Shown: positions 33,574 to 44,501 of the stretch, piece by piece
Layout of the letters: the number at the start of each line of letters is the position of its first letter
How positions within the stretch are numbered: the stretch's first letter is position 1
Assembly: GCA_944548615.1 (NCBI GenBank)
Contig: OX155973.1
Span: 24,455,477 to 24,519,476 of the forward strand
From: Micropterix aruncella
Taxonomy: Eukaryota; Arthropoda; Insecta; Lepidoptera; Micropterigidae
DNA: 64,000 bases
Direction of reading: 5' to 3'
Notes under the pieces: generated by a model
Databases searched by the model: none
What the model was told of the DNA's origin: nothing
The model's input: only the letters and a program-made list of their open reading frames with translations
Program-made: the position numbers and the translations under genes

Positions 33574-35850
33574 TTATTCAAGTAATTTATCTAAAGAAGG
33601 TTCATTTTCCTGATTTAAGCATAGCGCCGGGTACCTAATTTCTCGTTCGAGAGTGTTATTGCCGCCGATAGCCACCCACCCCAGGAGTGTTTTAGATACC
33701 GATAGGCCCCCGTCTACCATTTTTAATCCTCTAGAGACTATCAGTTCCCAACAATTAGCTCCCAGGAGCAGGTCAGGTTTTACGGTCGTCGCCTGAGTCG
33801 AACGCACCATCCCTCCGATCGGCCTCTGCGCACTTATCACGCTTTTGACCTCCGGTAGATTTAGCGAGGCTACGCTGTAAGCTCGTACTACGTACTCCTT
33901 CTTACCTAAATCTCCCCTTACTTTGAAGGACACCGCTTCGGCACTGCTATTACTCTCTCTCATATTCCCGATTCCAGAGAGCTGTAATCCCTGCGTCGGG
34001 CCTCGAATCCCTAGTTCTAGTGCCACGCCCTGATCGATGAGTGAAACAGTCGCGCCTGCGTCTAACAACGCATATAATGTTTTTCTACCCCTGGTCCCAA
34101 CCACGGTTATCGGTAATACTTGCAGAATGACCTGATTTCCAGATACCGCGTTCGCCACTACCTCGGAGCTCGCGCGCGGCGCCGCCGCGATGTCCGCCTC
34201 GTTCGCAGGCGGCGGGGCGGTCAGCAAATAATGGTATTTGCCCTTTGGAAACCGTTTATATGCCGAACACGATTTTCGGCCGTGGTTGTGCCCTAAACAT
34301 TTGAAACACCTGCGCATTTTCTTTATCTCATCCCAGCGGCTTGCTAAAGTTAGATTTTTAAATTCTTCACATTTATTTAAATAATGGGATTTCTCACACC
34401 GAGGGCACTTAGGTTCCTCCTTGCCCTGGGTATGTAAAATATATTTTTTAGAGCCCGTTTCTTTCTGTCTCCTATCTCGCGGGTTATCATAACTTTTCCT
34501 AGGAAGCTCTGCGGTACACAGACCGGCGTCTTGTGCGCTGATCGCTAATTTCTCTAACCATAATGCGAAATAAACTAATACCGGATCGTTTAAACCAACC
34601 CTTCCCCTGTCAGCTAGCCACAGAGTTAATAAGTTCTTTGGCAATTTTGCCACAAGTGAAGCCAATAAGTCTGGATTATAAAGATGTTCTAATTTATTTA
34701 CCGATTTTACGGTCGCGACCAGATTTTTTATCTGGCACGCAAATCGCATTAAACCGTCTGCATCTAGACTATCAGATAACCCTTTTTCTCTCCTCAAATC
34801 CGCTATCGTTCTCTGAATAATTAAATTCGTATTACCGAATAGCGCCTCTAACGTGGTCATGATATTTGTCACGTTGTCAGGACTTAAAAGCAAGCCTGTC
34901 ACTGCCTCGCGGGCTCTACCCTTTAATGCTGTCTGCAAACGCAATAAGTTTTGTGCATCATTTAAATGCATTACGTCTGTCGACTGTTTGAAGATAGCTT
35001 TGAAGGCTACGAATTCTAAAGGATTCCCGTGAAATGAAGGTAACTCTTTTGCAAAATGCGGTTTTGTGGACGCTACAGAAAAAATCCTACATACCTCTTT
35101 TATCATTTTTTCGCTCGAGCTGCTAATTCCATCGCTGCTCGTACCCAGGTCCGTATCAGCGGCGGCCTTTACCGCCGCCGCCGACACCGCCTTGGTCTCT
35201 GCCCTTGCCCTGGCGTTGTCCGCAGCTGCCGCGCCGCCCGTATTCGCCGCGCCGCCCGCATTCGCCGCGCCGTCCGCCACCGTCGCGCCGGACGCCGCCG
35301 CGTTGCCCGGTTCCGATCGCCCGCCGTCTTCACGCCGCCGTGCCGCTTCTGATGCCGCATCTCCATTTTCTTCTGCGAATGTTCCCCCCCAGGGTTCTGG
35401 TGAAGTCTCAGCAGCTGGAGTTTGATACTCGGCCCATCTCGACACTCTGCTAGCTGCCGTGTTGTCCCCCGCGACGTCGCGATCATTTTCCTGACTGCTC
35501 GTTTCTGTCCCGAAGGTTTCGGAGACAATTTCCAGCATCCTCATAGCATGCCGCGAGTCTTCTTCCGCTGCATCCAGTTCTTCCTGCATCGCCGCTCGTT
35601 GAAGGTTCATCTCAGCTTCTTCTTCGATTTCTTCAGCCGCTCTGCGCGCCGTGCGCCGCGCAGCCACTTTTTTCAGTTCTGCATCCAATTTATTTTTATC
35701 AGCTTTTTTCTTGGCTTTTTGGAGGTTCACTCTTCGAAGTTCTTCAGATGCTGCTCGCAGTTCCTGAACGTGCTCGCTTCTTCTGCTGCTTTCTGACCAG
35801 GCGCGCGATGAAGGTCTTGGATTTTCGGATTGCGTGCTTTTCGAATCCAT
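33574..35850 (-). pseudogene. BEL-1 Gag and protease, terminated by a nonsense codon
   Basis: Starts at an ATG (MDSKSTQ) and encodes a charged coiled-coil region, an alanine-rich linker, the DUF1759-type Gag domain (SFHGNPLEF), two zinc knuckles (CPRCEKSHYLNKC and CFKCLGHNHGRKSC), and the aspartic protease block LLDAGATVSLI. The frame stops at 758 residues where BEL-2 has a glutamate codon. On its own it would still give intact Gag, zinc knuckles and protease. Confidence 0.9.
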
Positions 35851-35934
35851 ATTTTTTATTTTTCTTTTCTCGTTCTTGATCCAAAGTCACTTTTCTTTCC
35901 GATTTTCTTTATTCGGCTAGACGGAGGACCACGA

Positions 35935-37384
35935 TGGCTGGGATTTTTACCCGGTTTGCATAAATCCACTTTACTTGTGAATTTACGCGACCCCCTTTGT
36001 GCTGGGTAATTACCCCTTCGATTATCTTCAATGGTTTTCACCTTGGACTGTATTCAAATGGTAATCACTCACCAGCTAGGTTGGTTTTTCTCTCAGGGGT
36101 GGTTGTCTCGAACGATTGGTGGATTCCAACCTCACAAGGAAATTAGTTCGGAGAGAGGCTTCCGTGATAGAACCTCACTTTCCTCAGGTCACGCAGGATA
36201 AGCTTCCGTCGAAAATAAACACTTTTTATTCGCGAGACTTTCTTTTATTCGGTCACTTATCTTTACTTTTACATCGAGTTCCGAGTACTTATAATTTACA
36301 CTAAGTCCTCGGTGCGGAGGTCGCGGCGCGTTCGCGCTGACCCTTTGCAAATTTAAAACTGAAGCTTTCGCTCTTTTCTGCCCTCGATCGCCTTACATTT
36401 TTTTAAGATAGCGACCGCCCTTACCTTTCATTGGTCTATCTCCTTCCAAAAATTTCTAAACACACCCCCATAAATGCACCGCACACGTATTATCCAATCA
36501 CGAGACAGGGCGCATAACAGATGCAACCCCGTTTGAAAGAGACATCGCAATCATGCTTCCTCGCTTGCACGCTAGAGCGAGAAGCGAATACACTAGTTGT
36601 CTCTGTCTTACATTTAAACATTTTATAGACGTATTATTTGCCTAATTTAAATGAAAAGAATCTACCCTAGTACGGGCATTAACCTAGTTGGGTAGTTTTT
36701 TAACACATAATTTTCGTAATACTTCCTCTTAAATAAAGCATTATTATTATTATTATTATTGTTATTACAGATTCTCGTCGCAAACGCCACCTTTCCCCAG
36801 TACATATTGTCTTAAACATAGGTTAGTTTCCGATCATTAGTAACAAGTTAATATTAATGTTAGATCGTTAATTAGGCTAATTAAATTGTCTCTCCTAGCG
36901 CTTTACTTTACATTAAACGAAATACTATATGCTATGCTTAAATTAATTAATCATGCAATTTTCTTTACATTTTAACCTATATTATTTCTAGGGTGAATTG
37001 TGGGATTTGGAGTATGTATGATTTTTTTGTAACGTCCACGGTTGTTATTTCGTAGTCTTTTTCCCGTCGCCTCGCCCGGGGATTTATCGTTACCATGTGT
37101 TACTAAGGGGTCTTCTCACGATTTATTTTGAATGGGAACGGTGGTGGGTCGCCGAAGTTTCGCGTTTCAGGGTCGGCAGCTCGTTTATTTTATAGCCCCT
37201 TTCTGTCCTTTCCTTTGAGTTATCAGATATTTTTCAAGGAATCTCATATCCTCGGCGTCCGTGACTAATTATGTTTCCTACCCTTTGTAAGAGGGTCTCA
37301 CTTTTTGGGAAGATTTATCGGCGTTGGCGTCCGCTCTCGTGCCTTTGGGCCTGCGCCCGCTGATCTGTCGGATATTCTGAACCA
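35935..37384 (-). repeat. BEL-1 5' LTR
   Basis: It is the same 1450 bp as 28523-29972. In element orientation it is the 5' LTR; the 84 bp between it and the first ATG (35851-35934) is the leader, starting TCGTGGTCCTCC, where the primer-binding site should lie. Confidence 0.95.
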
Positions 37385-37850
37385 AATACTATGAAAAAAT
37401 GTGCCATTAAAAATACTGCCATAAAAGACACTCACGCCCTCAGGTTCACCTCTCTTGCGCCTAATTAGTCCGCAAACTACACATTTCTTATACATCGTCA
37501 CTTTCCGAGAGGCGGCACAAAACTCGAAAAACCCAAAATGAAGCCGGTAAGACGTAAAACACAAGTGACGCAGCAAACGGTAAGCAAACAACGCACATAA
37601 GACGCACCATTGATCACACGCACGACTGACAGCAGAGCGGAAGCGGTGTGCGGACGCTATGCGTGCGTATGCACAGCAAAATCCCCAGTATGTTTGATGG
37701 ACAGAGCAAAGACAATATACAGCTCGCGGAAAAGTGGGCAGACGCGTCTCGCAGGCTGACAACCGCATTTCGTGTTATTGTGGCATAGTTAAGTTGCCAC
37801 CTTGATAGCCTCTGGCTCCATACAAATTTTCTTACTATGGAAGTGGCCGC
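37385..37850. repeat. 0.92 kb tandem repeat unit, copy 2, S part
   Basis: It resumes with AATACTATGAAAAAATGTGCC-like sequence as in 27602 onwards and stays collinear with copy 1 through CTCCATACAAATTTTCTT and GGAAGTGGCCGC. Beyond about 37850 the two copies differ. Confidence 0.85.
37391..37495 (-). pseudogene. THAP-like domain start, truncated by BEL-1 (tentative)
   Basis: On the - strand from 37495 the frame reads MYKKCVVCGLIRRKR and GEPEGVSVFYG. M-x3-C-x2-C near the start and a VSxF motif some 20 residues later are how THAP zinc fingers begin in transposases of the P superfamily and in THAP proteins. The rest of a C2CH domain is not seen, because the frame reaches the BEL-1 junction. The homologous spot in copy 1 is frameshifted. 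It could be chance. Confidence 0.3.
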
Positions 37851-37908
37851 TAGAAGTGCCAGTTCAATAAAACAATGCGTCGTTCTTTCACGCCAAATCT
37901 GTAATATG

Positions 37909-38097
37909 CCGTTTACACTCTCGCGCGAGGCGCGAGGCGAGACGCAAAACCATATCAGTAAACAAATGGAACAGAGGCAAAGCTTCTAACGAGCGTACAA
38001 AATGTTTACCTACTTGCTAGAAGCTTTGCCTCTGTTTTGTTTGTTTACGTACATGGTTTTGCGTCTCGCCTCGCGCCTCGCGCGAGAGTGTAAACGG
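37909..38097. mobile_element. Foldback MITE with long terminal inverted repeats
   Basis: CCGTTTACACTCTCGCGCGA at the left pairs with TCGCGCGAGAGTGTAAACGG at the right, and the match continues through GGCGAGACGCAAAACCAT and GCAAAGCTTCTA, so the arms cover almost the whole ~189 bp. No coding capacity. The target duplication is not clear. Confidence 0.85.
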
Positions 38098-39163
38098 CCC
38101 ATAATGAGCACCGAATATGTTGTATACTTACTAACTATTTGCTAAAGTTCATATTATTATAAATAGGTTAATATATGCGGCGAACAATATCTAGAATTTG
38201 TTTGTAAATTGGGGGGCCAGCTCACGCGTACTATAGAAATATTCGGCCCTGCATAAACAGAATGCAAAAGCTATCTATTTCATGACTACATGTAAGCGGA
38301 CCGTTTGCCCCACAGCCGGCTAAATGTGATTATGCTTTACGCATTCTTATACCTGTAAAGGTGGATTGATAGCATCAAAGGACATACTGTGCCATTTGTC
38401 CTGAGAAGTGATTTTTTGCAAAGAATTTCAAACAACAATGCTCGAAGATTGTGACGGAATCTGCAGTTTGATTATATTTTTTCAGAGTATTGATGTCGAC
38501 GGTGATTATAGCGAGCAAGATCAATATGGAACTTGTACATTATTATAGATTTTTTAGAAGAGCACTGGAGAACTAAACTGGCAAGACTAGGTAGGTTAGC
38601 AGATACCCCTAGTAGTTCTTTTCTTAAGTGCAATATCAATTAACGGGCGTTGGCGAATATTTCTTTCGATCATAGTAACCGCTGTTGCAGAGAAGAGTCG
38701 GTCGCGGCGTGCAGTGACACCCCACGACCTACTCTTCTCTTCTTCAGCCTGATCACATTACGCCGGTGCATAGCTTTTCGATCGGTTTGACGGGCAGTGA
38801 GGTCTCATATTGCATTAGCATCTCAATGATTATATATTCATATTTTATTTAAATTGTCGTTAATAATATCTGGCATTTAGTAGTAAGTCCAGGTGTTAAT
38901 TTTCGCTTGCTTCGGGCCAACTCACCCGCTGCCACATGCACAAAGCACGGAAAATTGCCTCACAGAAAATCTCACAGTGTTACATTCCAGAGCCTTTAGT
39001 CACTCTAAAAGATTTACCAATTCCTACACCATTCAGAGTGACACCTAAATAAACCCATCGAAATATAAAACCACTCTAGATTTAGCTTCCACACATTGGC
39101 GCCCCGGACCAGTACTGTTCAGAACGACCCCATCCATGTATCTCACATTCGGTCACTTTTCAG
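38098..39163. other. End of intron 5; possible LTR-element remnant before exon 6
   Basis: No gene. CACACATTGGCGCCCCGGAC at about 39091-39110 looks like an LTR end (CA) followed by a TGGCGCC-type primer-binding site of Gypsy-like elements, but no LTR start was found. Acceptor CACTTTTCAG ends at 39163. Confidence 0.35.
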
Positions 39164-39541
39164 AAGTTTCTGGAGAACGAGTTGCTGTCGGCGAAGCGCT
39201 GGCTGAGGATGCTGACCCAACTGGTGACGTTGACCACCAAGCAGACGCTCTCCGACTCCTCGATAGAGAGCCACCACGAGCGAGTAAAGGCGGAGGCCGT
39301 AGGGATGTTCGACGACGCCCCAAAGATGGGCGGCCGGGAGTTCGCCGAACCTTACCGCCGCCATCTCGACGAGGAGATCGAGAAAATCTACAAGGAGCTG
39401 AATCACTGCAACGAGGGGAAATCATACGGAGAACGATTCTTGCAGATGGCCGCTTTGTTGAGCACTCTGTGCCAGTCAGTCTGGTCCTTCGATCCGCCCT
39501 CTCTGCTCAAATTCTTGCCTCTTCCCGGAAATAAATCTTAG
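39164..39541 (+). CDS. Atlastin-like GTPase 1, terminal exon (helical bundle, no membrane hairpin)
   Basis: It starts in phase 0 with KFLENELLSAKRWLRMLTQL and continues with SIESHHERVKAEAVGMFDDA, PKMGGREFAEPYRRHLDEEI and EKIYKELNHCNEGKS, ending at TAG (39539-39541). KxMGGxEFxxxYxxxLxxEIxxxYxxxxxxNxxK is the third helix of the atlastin bundle. In atlastins two transmembrane helices and an amphipathic tail follow. Here only about 37 residues remain (FLQMAALLSTLCQSVW, then a proline-containing end), with no stretch long enough to span a membrane twice. The product is therefore probably soluble or peripherally bound. Confidence 0.9.
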   Translation, partial: KFLENELLSAKRWLRMLTQLVTLTTKQTLSDSSIESHHERVKAEAVGMFDDAPKMGGREFAEPYRRHLDEEIEKIYKELNHCNEGKSYGERFLQMAALLSTLCQSVWSFDPPSLLKFLPLPGNKS

Positions 39542-39591
39542 TACTGCTGTTATACGATGAATTGACATCCCTGCTTACAGTACAGCTCTCT

Positions 39592-40541
39592 AACGAACCG
39601 CGTTGTATGATGTCGACTTAAACTGGTCAAACGAGATGTTAACTTTAATGCAATTCTTATGTCTATAGATTAAGAACAGTGTCTTATGTTATTTTAGGCA
39701 CAATCTGCTAGCTCTCTATATTTATGGTTAGTCGATTGTCAGTTTTATATGCAAACATGCGCATCAACAAGGAATGTCGCAACACGGCGCCGTTCTTCTT
39801 GCCTCCAGGAATCGGGATTCATCTCGCGGATCCTGTTACGTCCTTGAGGTTAGCGTCTTCACAGCAGATGTGCCTGTATGCGGGAGTCTGATTTGAGCTC
39901 GGATTGTAATCGTAATTAATGTAATATTGATTGATATTAATATGATATTGATTGATCGCTTCATGTAAGTAAGGATGTCGCGGTGGTGCGTTTGAAAACT
40001 TTGCCCTGTCAAGTTGTAGGACCTGCCGCTCTGTTCAGTCTGAAATCCGTTCATCTGCAGTACTCGGGGTTAGAAAGAGCGGGCATCTACTCTTCATTTT
40101 GGATGCCATTTTATTAGCGGCATCGGCGGCACATTCGTCTGGCGGACGTCACAGAATATTTCTGCGTTCTCTAAACAGATCTGGAGGGAGAAGGCCTCCG
40201 ACATTTATATAAATGCTCTGTTGGTGATAAACCTTCTTGGCACTTTCCATATAACAACTTATTAATGATTCATTGGCATTCCTATTTGCAGTTTCCACAT
40301 AACAACTTACTAATCAAATATTACCATAGGCAAGAAGAACAGCATCAGGTTTTCTTCTTCTGTACGTGCATTCGTGTTTGCATTAAAAACTGACTATCGT
40401 CCGCTATGATAATTTAGGAGGGGTAGCACATTGTGCGTTAATTAAATTACTACATACATAAGTAATTCCTGCTTAAGAACACACCGTTTGAAATTAACAT
40501 CTCGTTTGACTAGTTAAAGACATCATACAACGCGGTTCGGT
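39592..40541. repeat. Inverted repeat pair downstream of the atlastin-like stop codon
   Basis: The left arm (about 39594-39644: CGAACCGCGTTGTATGATGT, then GTCAAACGAGATGTTAA) is matched in reverse complement by the right arm (about 40493-40541) with a few mismatches. Arms are ~50 bp, spacing about 850 bp. If both lie in the 3' untranslated region they could fold into a long hairpin. The interval has no gene. Confidence 0.75.
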
Positions 40542-41130
40542 TTTTTAGGGCAATTGGTCTTTTATTTTCTGAGCTATGATAGTAGAAGTAGACTTGTATT
40601 CAGAGCACAACCTCAAACTTTCAAAATACTATGTTATGCTTACTGCATTTTGCTGATATTTTAGTAAATAATGTGATTTGATTTATTTATTTTTATTTTA
40701 TTAAATGGTGATTGAATATAATATTAAAGTATTTTAATTAGTACCGGTTTGGACTCAAGCCGCATACAAATGTACACATCTATACTATCTATACTAATAT
40801 TATAAAGAGGTAAAGTTTGTGACGCTGTAGGAAGTAATCTCTGGATCTACTGAACCGATTTTGAAAATTCTTTTACCAGTAGAAAGCCACGTTTTTTGTG
40901 AGTGTCATAGGCTATATATTAATCCTAAAAATGAAAAGACTTTTTCGTGGTAGTCGGATTTGCAAAGTAAGTCGGAGAATAAGCGGTCGAACGAAAACGT
41001 TTCTAACTAACGCTGCCTTAACGATGAGAGATATATGATTAAGTTCTAGAGAAAAGTTATAGAGCTTGATAATGCCTACAAAAGGCATCATATGTCTAAC
41101 TCAGCGACAGCATATGTCTAACTTGTATAT
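40542..41130. mobile_element. Helitron-like repeat fragment (about 40780-40930) in gene-free DNA
   Basis: TCTATACTAATATTATAAAG followed by GGATCTACTGAACCGATTTT, CCAGTAGAAAGCCACG and GAGTGTCATAGGCTATAT is a widespread insect repeat that I recall as Helitron-like: it starts TC and has no inverted ends. A 3' CTRR hairpin end was not found, so this is a 5' fragment. The rest of the interval shows nothing. Confidence 0.45.
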
Positions 41131-41134
41131 TTAA

Positions 41135-41695
41135 CCCGTTGAGTATGATACGACCAAATCTGGTTGTGAAACAATTATCCGTTGATTATGATACGACCAG
41201 ATCTGGTTCCGCGTTTTTTTCACTTCTTTGACGTTCTCATATTTATTCATAATTATCTAATTGTTTTACAAAATGATATTTCAATATTCTATATTCGAAA
41301 TTTCAATGCAATCATTGTGCAGTTGTTCTTTTTATGATTGGTGTAGTAGTTTCGTAGTTATAGTACTTTAACCCCTAGAGCCCCGATTGGCCGATATCGG
41401 CCAAAACACGATTCAGCCTAACGGCCCCGTTTTAATTTTATTTTAATTTCATTTGTTTTATTTTATAATGTTAATATGTTTTATTTTAATTATAGATACA
41501 GTGGTTTGGCAGTAATTAATGTTTTGTTGAGACAGTGTCATAATTAATTTTTTTTAGTATTTTTTACTAAAATATTTTGGGACATCAACTTGTCAATCGG
41601 CTGAGGGGCCGAGGCCTGAAGGGTTAAGTCGATGTCGCCGAAAATCCTGCAAAAGAGACAGATGCATCCATGAAAATACCCATTTACTCCAAGGG
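41135..41695. mobile_element. piggyBac-like MITE, family A, copy split by MITE B
   Basis: TTAA at 41131-41134 and 41696-41699. Ends CCCGTTGAGTATGAT and TTTACTCCAAGGG are the reverse complement of the copy at 12428-12729. Its interior is interrupted at TTAA (41368-41371) by a family B MITE; the other copy is uninterrupted at the same position. Confidence 0.9.
41372..41623. mobile_element. piggyBac-like MITE, family B, copy 3 (nested in family A)
   Basis: CCCCTAGAGCCCCGATTGG to GGCCGAGGCCTGAAGGG, 252 bp, with TTAA at 41368-41371 and 41624-41627. The flanks AGTACT-TTAA and TTAA-GTCGATGTCG match the single GACTTAAAGTACT at 12491-12503 of the intact family A copy in reverse complement. Confidence 0.92.
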
Positions 41696-41699
41696 TTAA

Positions 41700-42727
41700 G
41701 TCACAAAAAGTAGTATTTTATATAAAAAAAAATAATTTAAATCGTTAGGTCATGTTTATTGGTCATATTATCAACAATTATGAATTCTTAACAAAATAAG
41801 TAAATTTATCGGCCCAACTGTTTAAAACAAAAGACTTTTCCCTTTTACTGCATATAATTTCCCTTTTACTGATAAATAGTTAAAGAGATAATACGCTCAC
41901 AAATAAGACACTCACAAGAAGACACTCACAAATAACTGTATTATAATCAAATTGGCATGCAAATACATACATACATATGCAGTAAAAATATAACCCTTCT
42001 TTTGGCAGTCAGGAAATAACTCATAGCACTCTGTACTAACCGAACCACACTCATAATTTCATCACAGGTAAAAAGTTTTACCGCACAACGAAGTGGGCAC
42101 AGGTCAGCTATGTTTGTATGCATTATTGACGTCAAAAAGTTACGATTGCGTACTATTTTGAATAAAAAACTTATGATTATGATTATTGTCTAGTACTTTT
42201 TTGCATAATTAATATATTGTAAGATAAAAAGACAGGGATTTTATGATTTCTTAGATTGTCAAGGCTTTTGGAGCACCTCTTTCCTGTATTCGACCTTTTA
42301 ATTTCACCAAACGCGTGGGTAGTGCAAAAAAAATCTTTTTTTTTGCCAAGAGTAACTAAGTGGCATTCTTAGAAATTAATTCTTCGGATTTTCAACTATC
42401 GTATCTACCTATTTAATCTAATACATATTATTTACTGTTAATTGTTTTGTTGTAAACTGTTATGATATAGGTAGTCTTTGTTTTTGTAAATTGGTAAGTT
42501 TAAAGTTATATATTGTATATCATCTCTTGGTTAAATTGAGTACCTAACTAGTTTTAAGATTAATTAATGTCATTCCTACATTGAATGAAATTGTACAATT
42601 TCGAACAATGCAGTATTTAAATTTAAATCTTTTTTCGACATTATGAATCATCTGGCCTGGACGAACGTGAGCGGGTCGGCCCTTGTGACGTCATCGGGGA
42701 TTTCCCTCGGACGGGACCTTTCTTCGG
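41700..42727. other. Intergenic stretch, nothing recognised
   Basis: AT-rich, no coding similarity. The last five bases (TTCGG, 42723-42727) are the BEL-2 target duplication. Confidence 0.45.
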
Positions 42728-44141
42728 TGGTTGGGATTTTTACCCGGTTTGCATAAACCCACTTAACTTGTGAATTTACGCGACCCCTTTTGTGCTGGGT
42801 AATTACCCCTTCGATTATCTTCAACGGTTTTCACCTTGGACTGTATTCAAATGGTAATCACTCACCAGCTAGGTTGGTTTTTCTCTCAGGGGTGGTTGTC
42901 TCGAACGAGTGGTGGATTCCAACCTCACAAGGAAATTAGTTCAGCTAGAGGCTTCCGTGATAGAACCTCACTTTCCTCAGGTCACGCAGGATAAGCTTCC
43001 GTCGAAAATAAACACTTTTTATTCGCGAGACTTTCTTTTATTCGGTCACTTATCTTTACTTTTACATTGAGTTCCGAGTACTTATAATTTACTACTAAGT
43101 CCCGGTGCTTGGATCGCGGCGCGTTCACGCTGACCCTTTGCCAATTTACAACTGAAGCTTTCGCTCTTTTCTGCCCTCGATCGCCTTACATTTTTTTAAG
43201 ATAGCGACCGCCCTTACCTTTCATTGGTCTATCTCCTTCCAAAAATTTCTAAACACACCCCCATAAATGCACCGCACACGTATTATCCAATCACGAGACA
43301 GGGCGCATAAACAGATGCAACCCCGTTTGAAAGAGACATCGCAATCATGCTTCCTCGCTTGCACGCTAGAGCGAGAAGCGAATACACTAGTTGTCTCTGT
43401 CTTACATTTAAACATTTTATAGACATATTATTTGCTTAATTTAAAAGAAAAGAATCTACCCTCGTACAGGCATTAACCTAGTTGGGTAGTTTTTAAGACA
43501 TAATTTTTGTACTACTTTCTCCTAAATAAAACAATATTATTATTATTGTTATTACAGATTCTCGTCGCAAACGCCGCCTTTCCCGAGTACACATTGTCTT
43601 AAACATAGGTTAGTTTCAGATCAATAGTAACAAGTTAATATTAATGTTAGATCGTTAATTAGGCTAATTAAGTTGTCTCTCCTAGCGCTTTACTTTACAT
43701 TGAACGAAATACTATATGCTATGCTTACATTAATTAATCATGCAATTTTCTTTACATTTTAAGCTATATTATTTCTAGGGTTAATTGTGGGATTTGGAGT
43801 ATGTATGATTTTTTGTAACGTCCACGGTTTTTATTTCGTAGTCTTTTGCCCGTCGCCTTGCTCGTAATTTATCGTTACCATGTGCTGCTAAGGAGTCTTT
43901 CTCACGATTTATTTTGAATGGAAACGGTGGTCGGTCCATGGAGAGTCGAGTTTCAGGGTCGGCAGCTCGTTTATTTTATAGCCCCTTTCTGTCCTTCCCT
44001 TTGAGTTATCAGCTATTTTTCAAGGAATCTCATATCCTCGGCGTCCGTGACTAATTATGTTTCCTACCCTTTGTAAGAGGGTCTCACTTTTTGGGAAGAT
44101 TTATCGGCGTTGGCGTCCGCTCTGTCGAATATTCTGAACCA
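42728..44141 (-). repeat. BEL-2 3' LTR
   Basis: From TGGTTGGGATTTTTACCC to ATTCTGAACCA on the + strand. The element's 3' LTR. Directly beyond it, 44142-44158 is a run of C (G on the coding strand), the polypurine tract. Confidence 0.95.
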
Positions 44142-44158
44142 TTCCCCCCCCCCCCCCC
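44142..44158 (-). other. BEL-2 polypurine tract
   Basis: Run of about 14-15 G then AA on the - strand abutting the 3' LTR start, slightly longer than in BEL-1. Confidence 0.8.
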
Positions 44159-44501
44159 AATGGGCTCTGAGCCTCATTGGCTCCTGTCTCCATCTATTTG
44201 GTTTACCTAATTTACATTTTATTTTCATAATCCAGTCTTATTTTTTACTCATCCACCTATGGGATTCTACTTAGCTAAATGTTATGTTCAATTTTTTGTT
44301 ATTGGTCTAGTGAGGTGACAGATCGTTTCTCATTCAACCTATGAGAATTTCTCATTATTCTACTTAGGATACGTACCGCTTTCCGTTAACTTTCGTTTTT
44401 CATTTCTTACGAGACAAACGTCAACTTGCGTTTTCACTTTTAAATTCTAGCTAGACTATTTTTATTTTCTACTGTGTCGAATAGACTTTCGCTTTTTCCA
44501 C

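Larger units (their letters stand above)
28523..37384 (-). mobile_element. BEL/Pao LTR retrotransposon BEL-1 (coding-defective, identical LTRs)
   Basis: The LTRs are 28523-29972 and 35935-37384, each 1450 bp with TG...CA ends, flanked by the 5-bp duplication AATAC (28518-28522 and 37385-37389). I saw no difference between the LTRs on reading them side by side. Coding is on the - strand, antisense to the atlastin-like gene whose intron it occupies. Relative to BEL-2 it has a GAA to TAA nonsense change (33574-33576), one extra base in a T run (about 33475-33481) and a 98-bp deletion near 31730, so it cannot make the full polyprotein. Confidence 0.95.

Noticed and set aside
35056..35453. Several open frames on both strands with arginine- or alanine-rich translations (also 49332-49804)
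   Set aside because: They are shadows of the alanine/arginine-rich Gag linker of the BEL elements; the GC-rich codons keep other frames open by chance.
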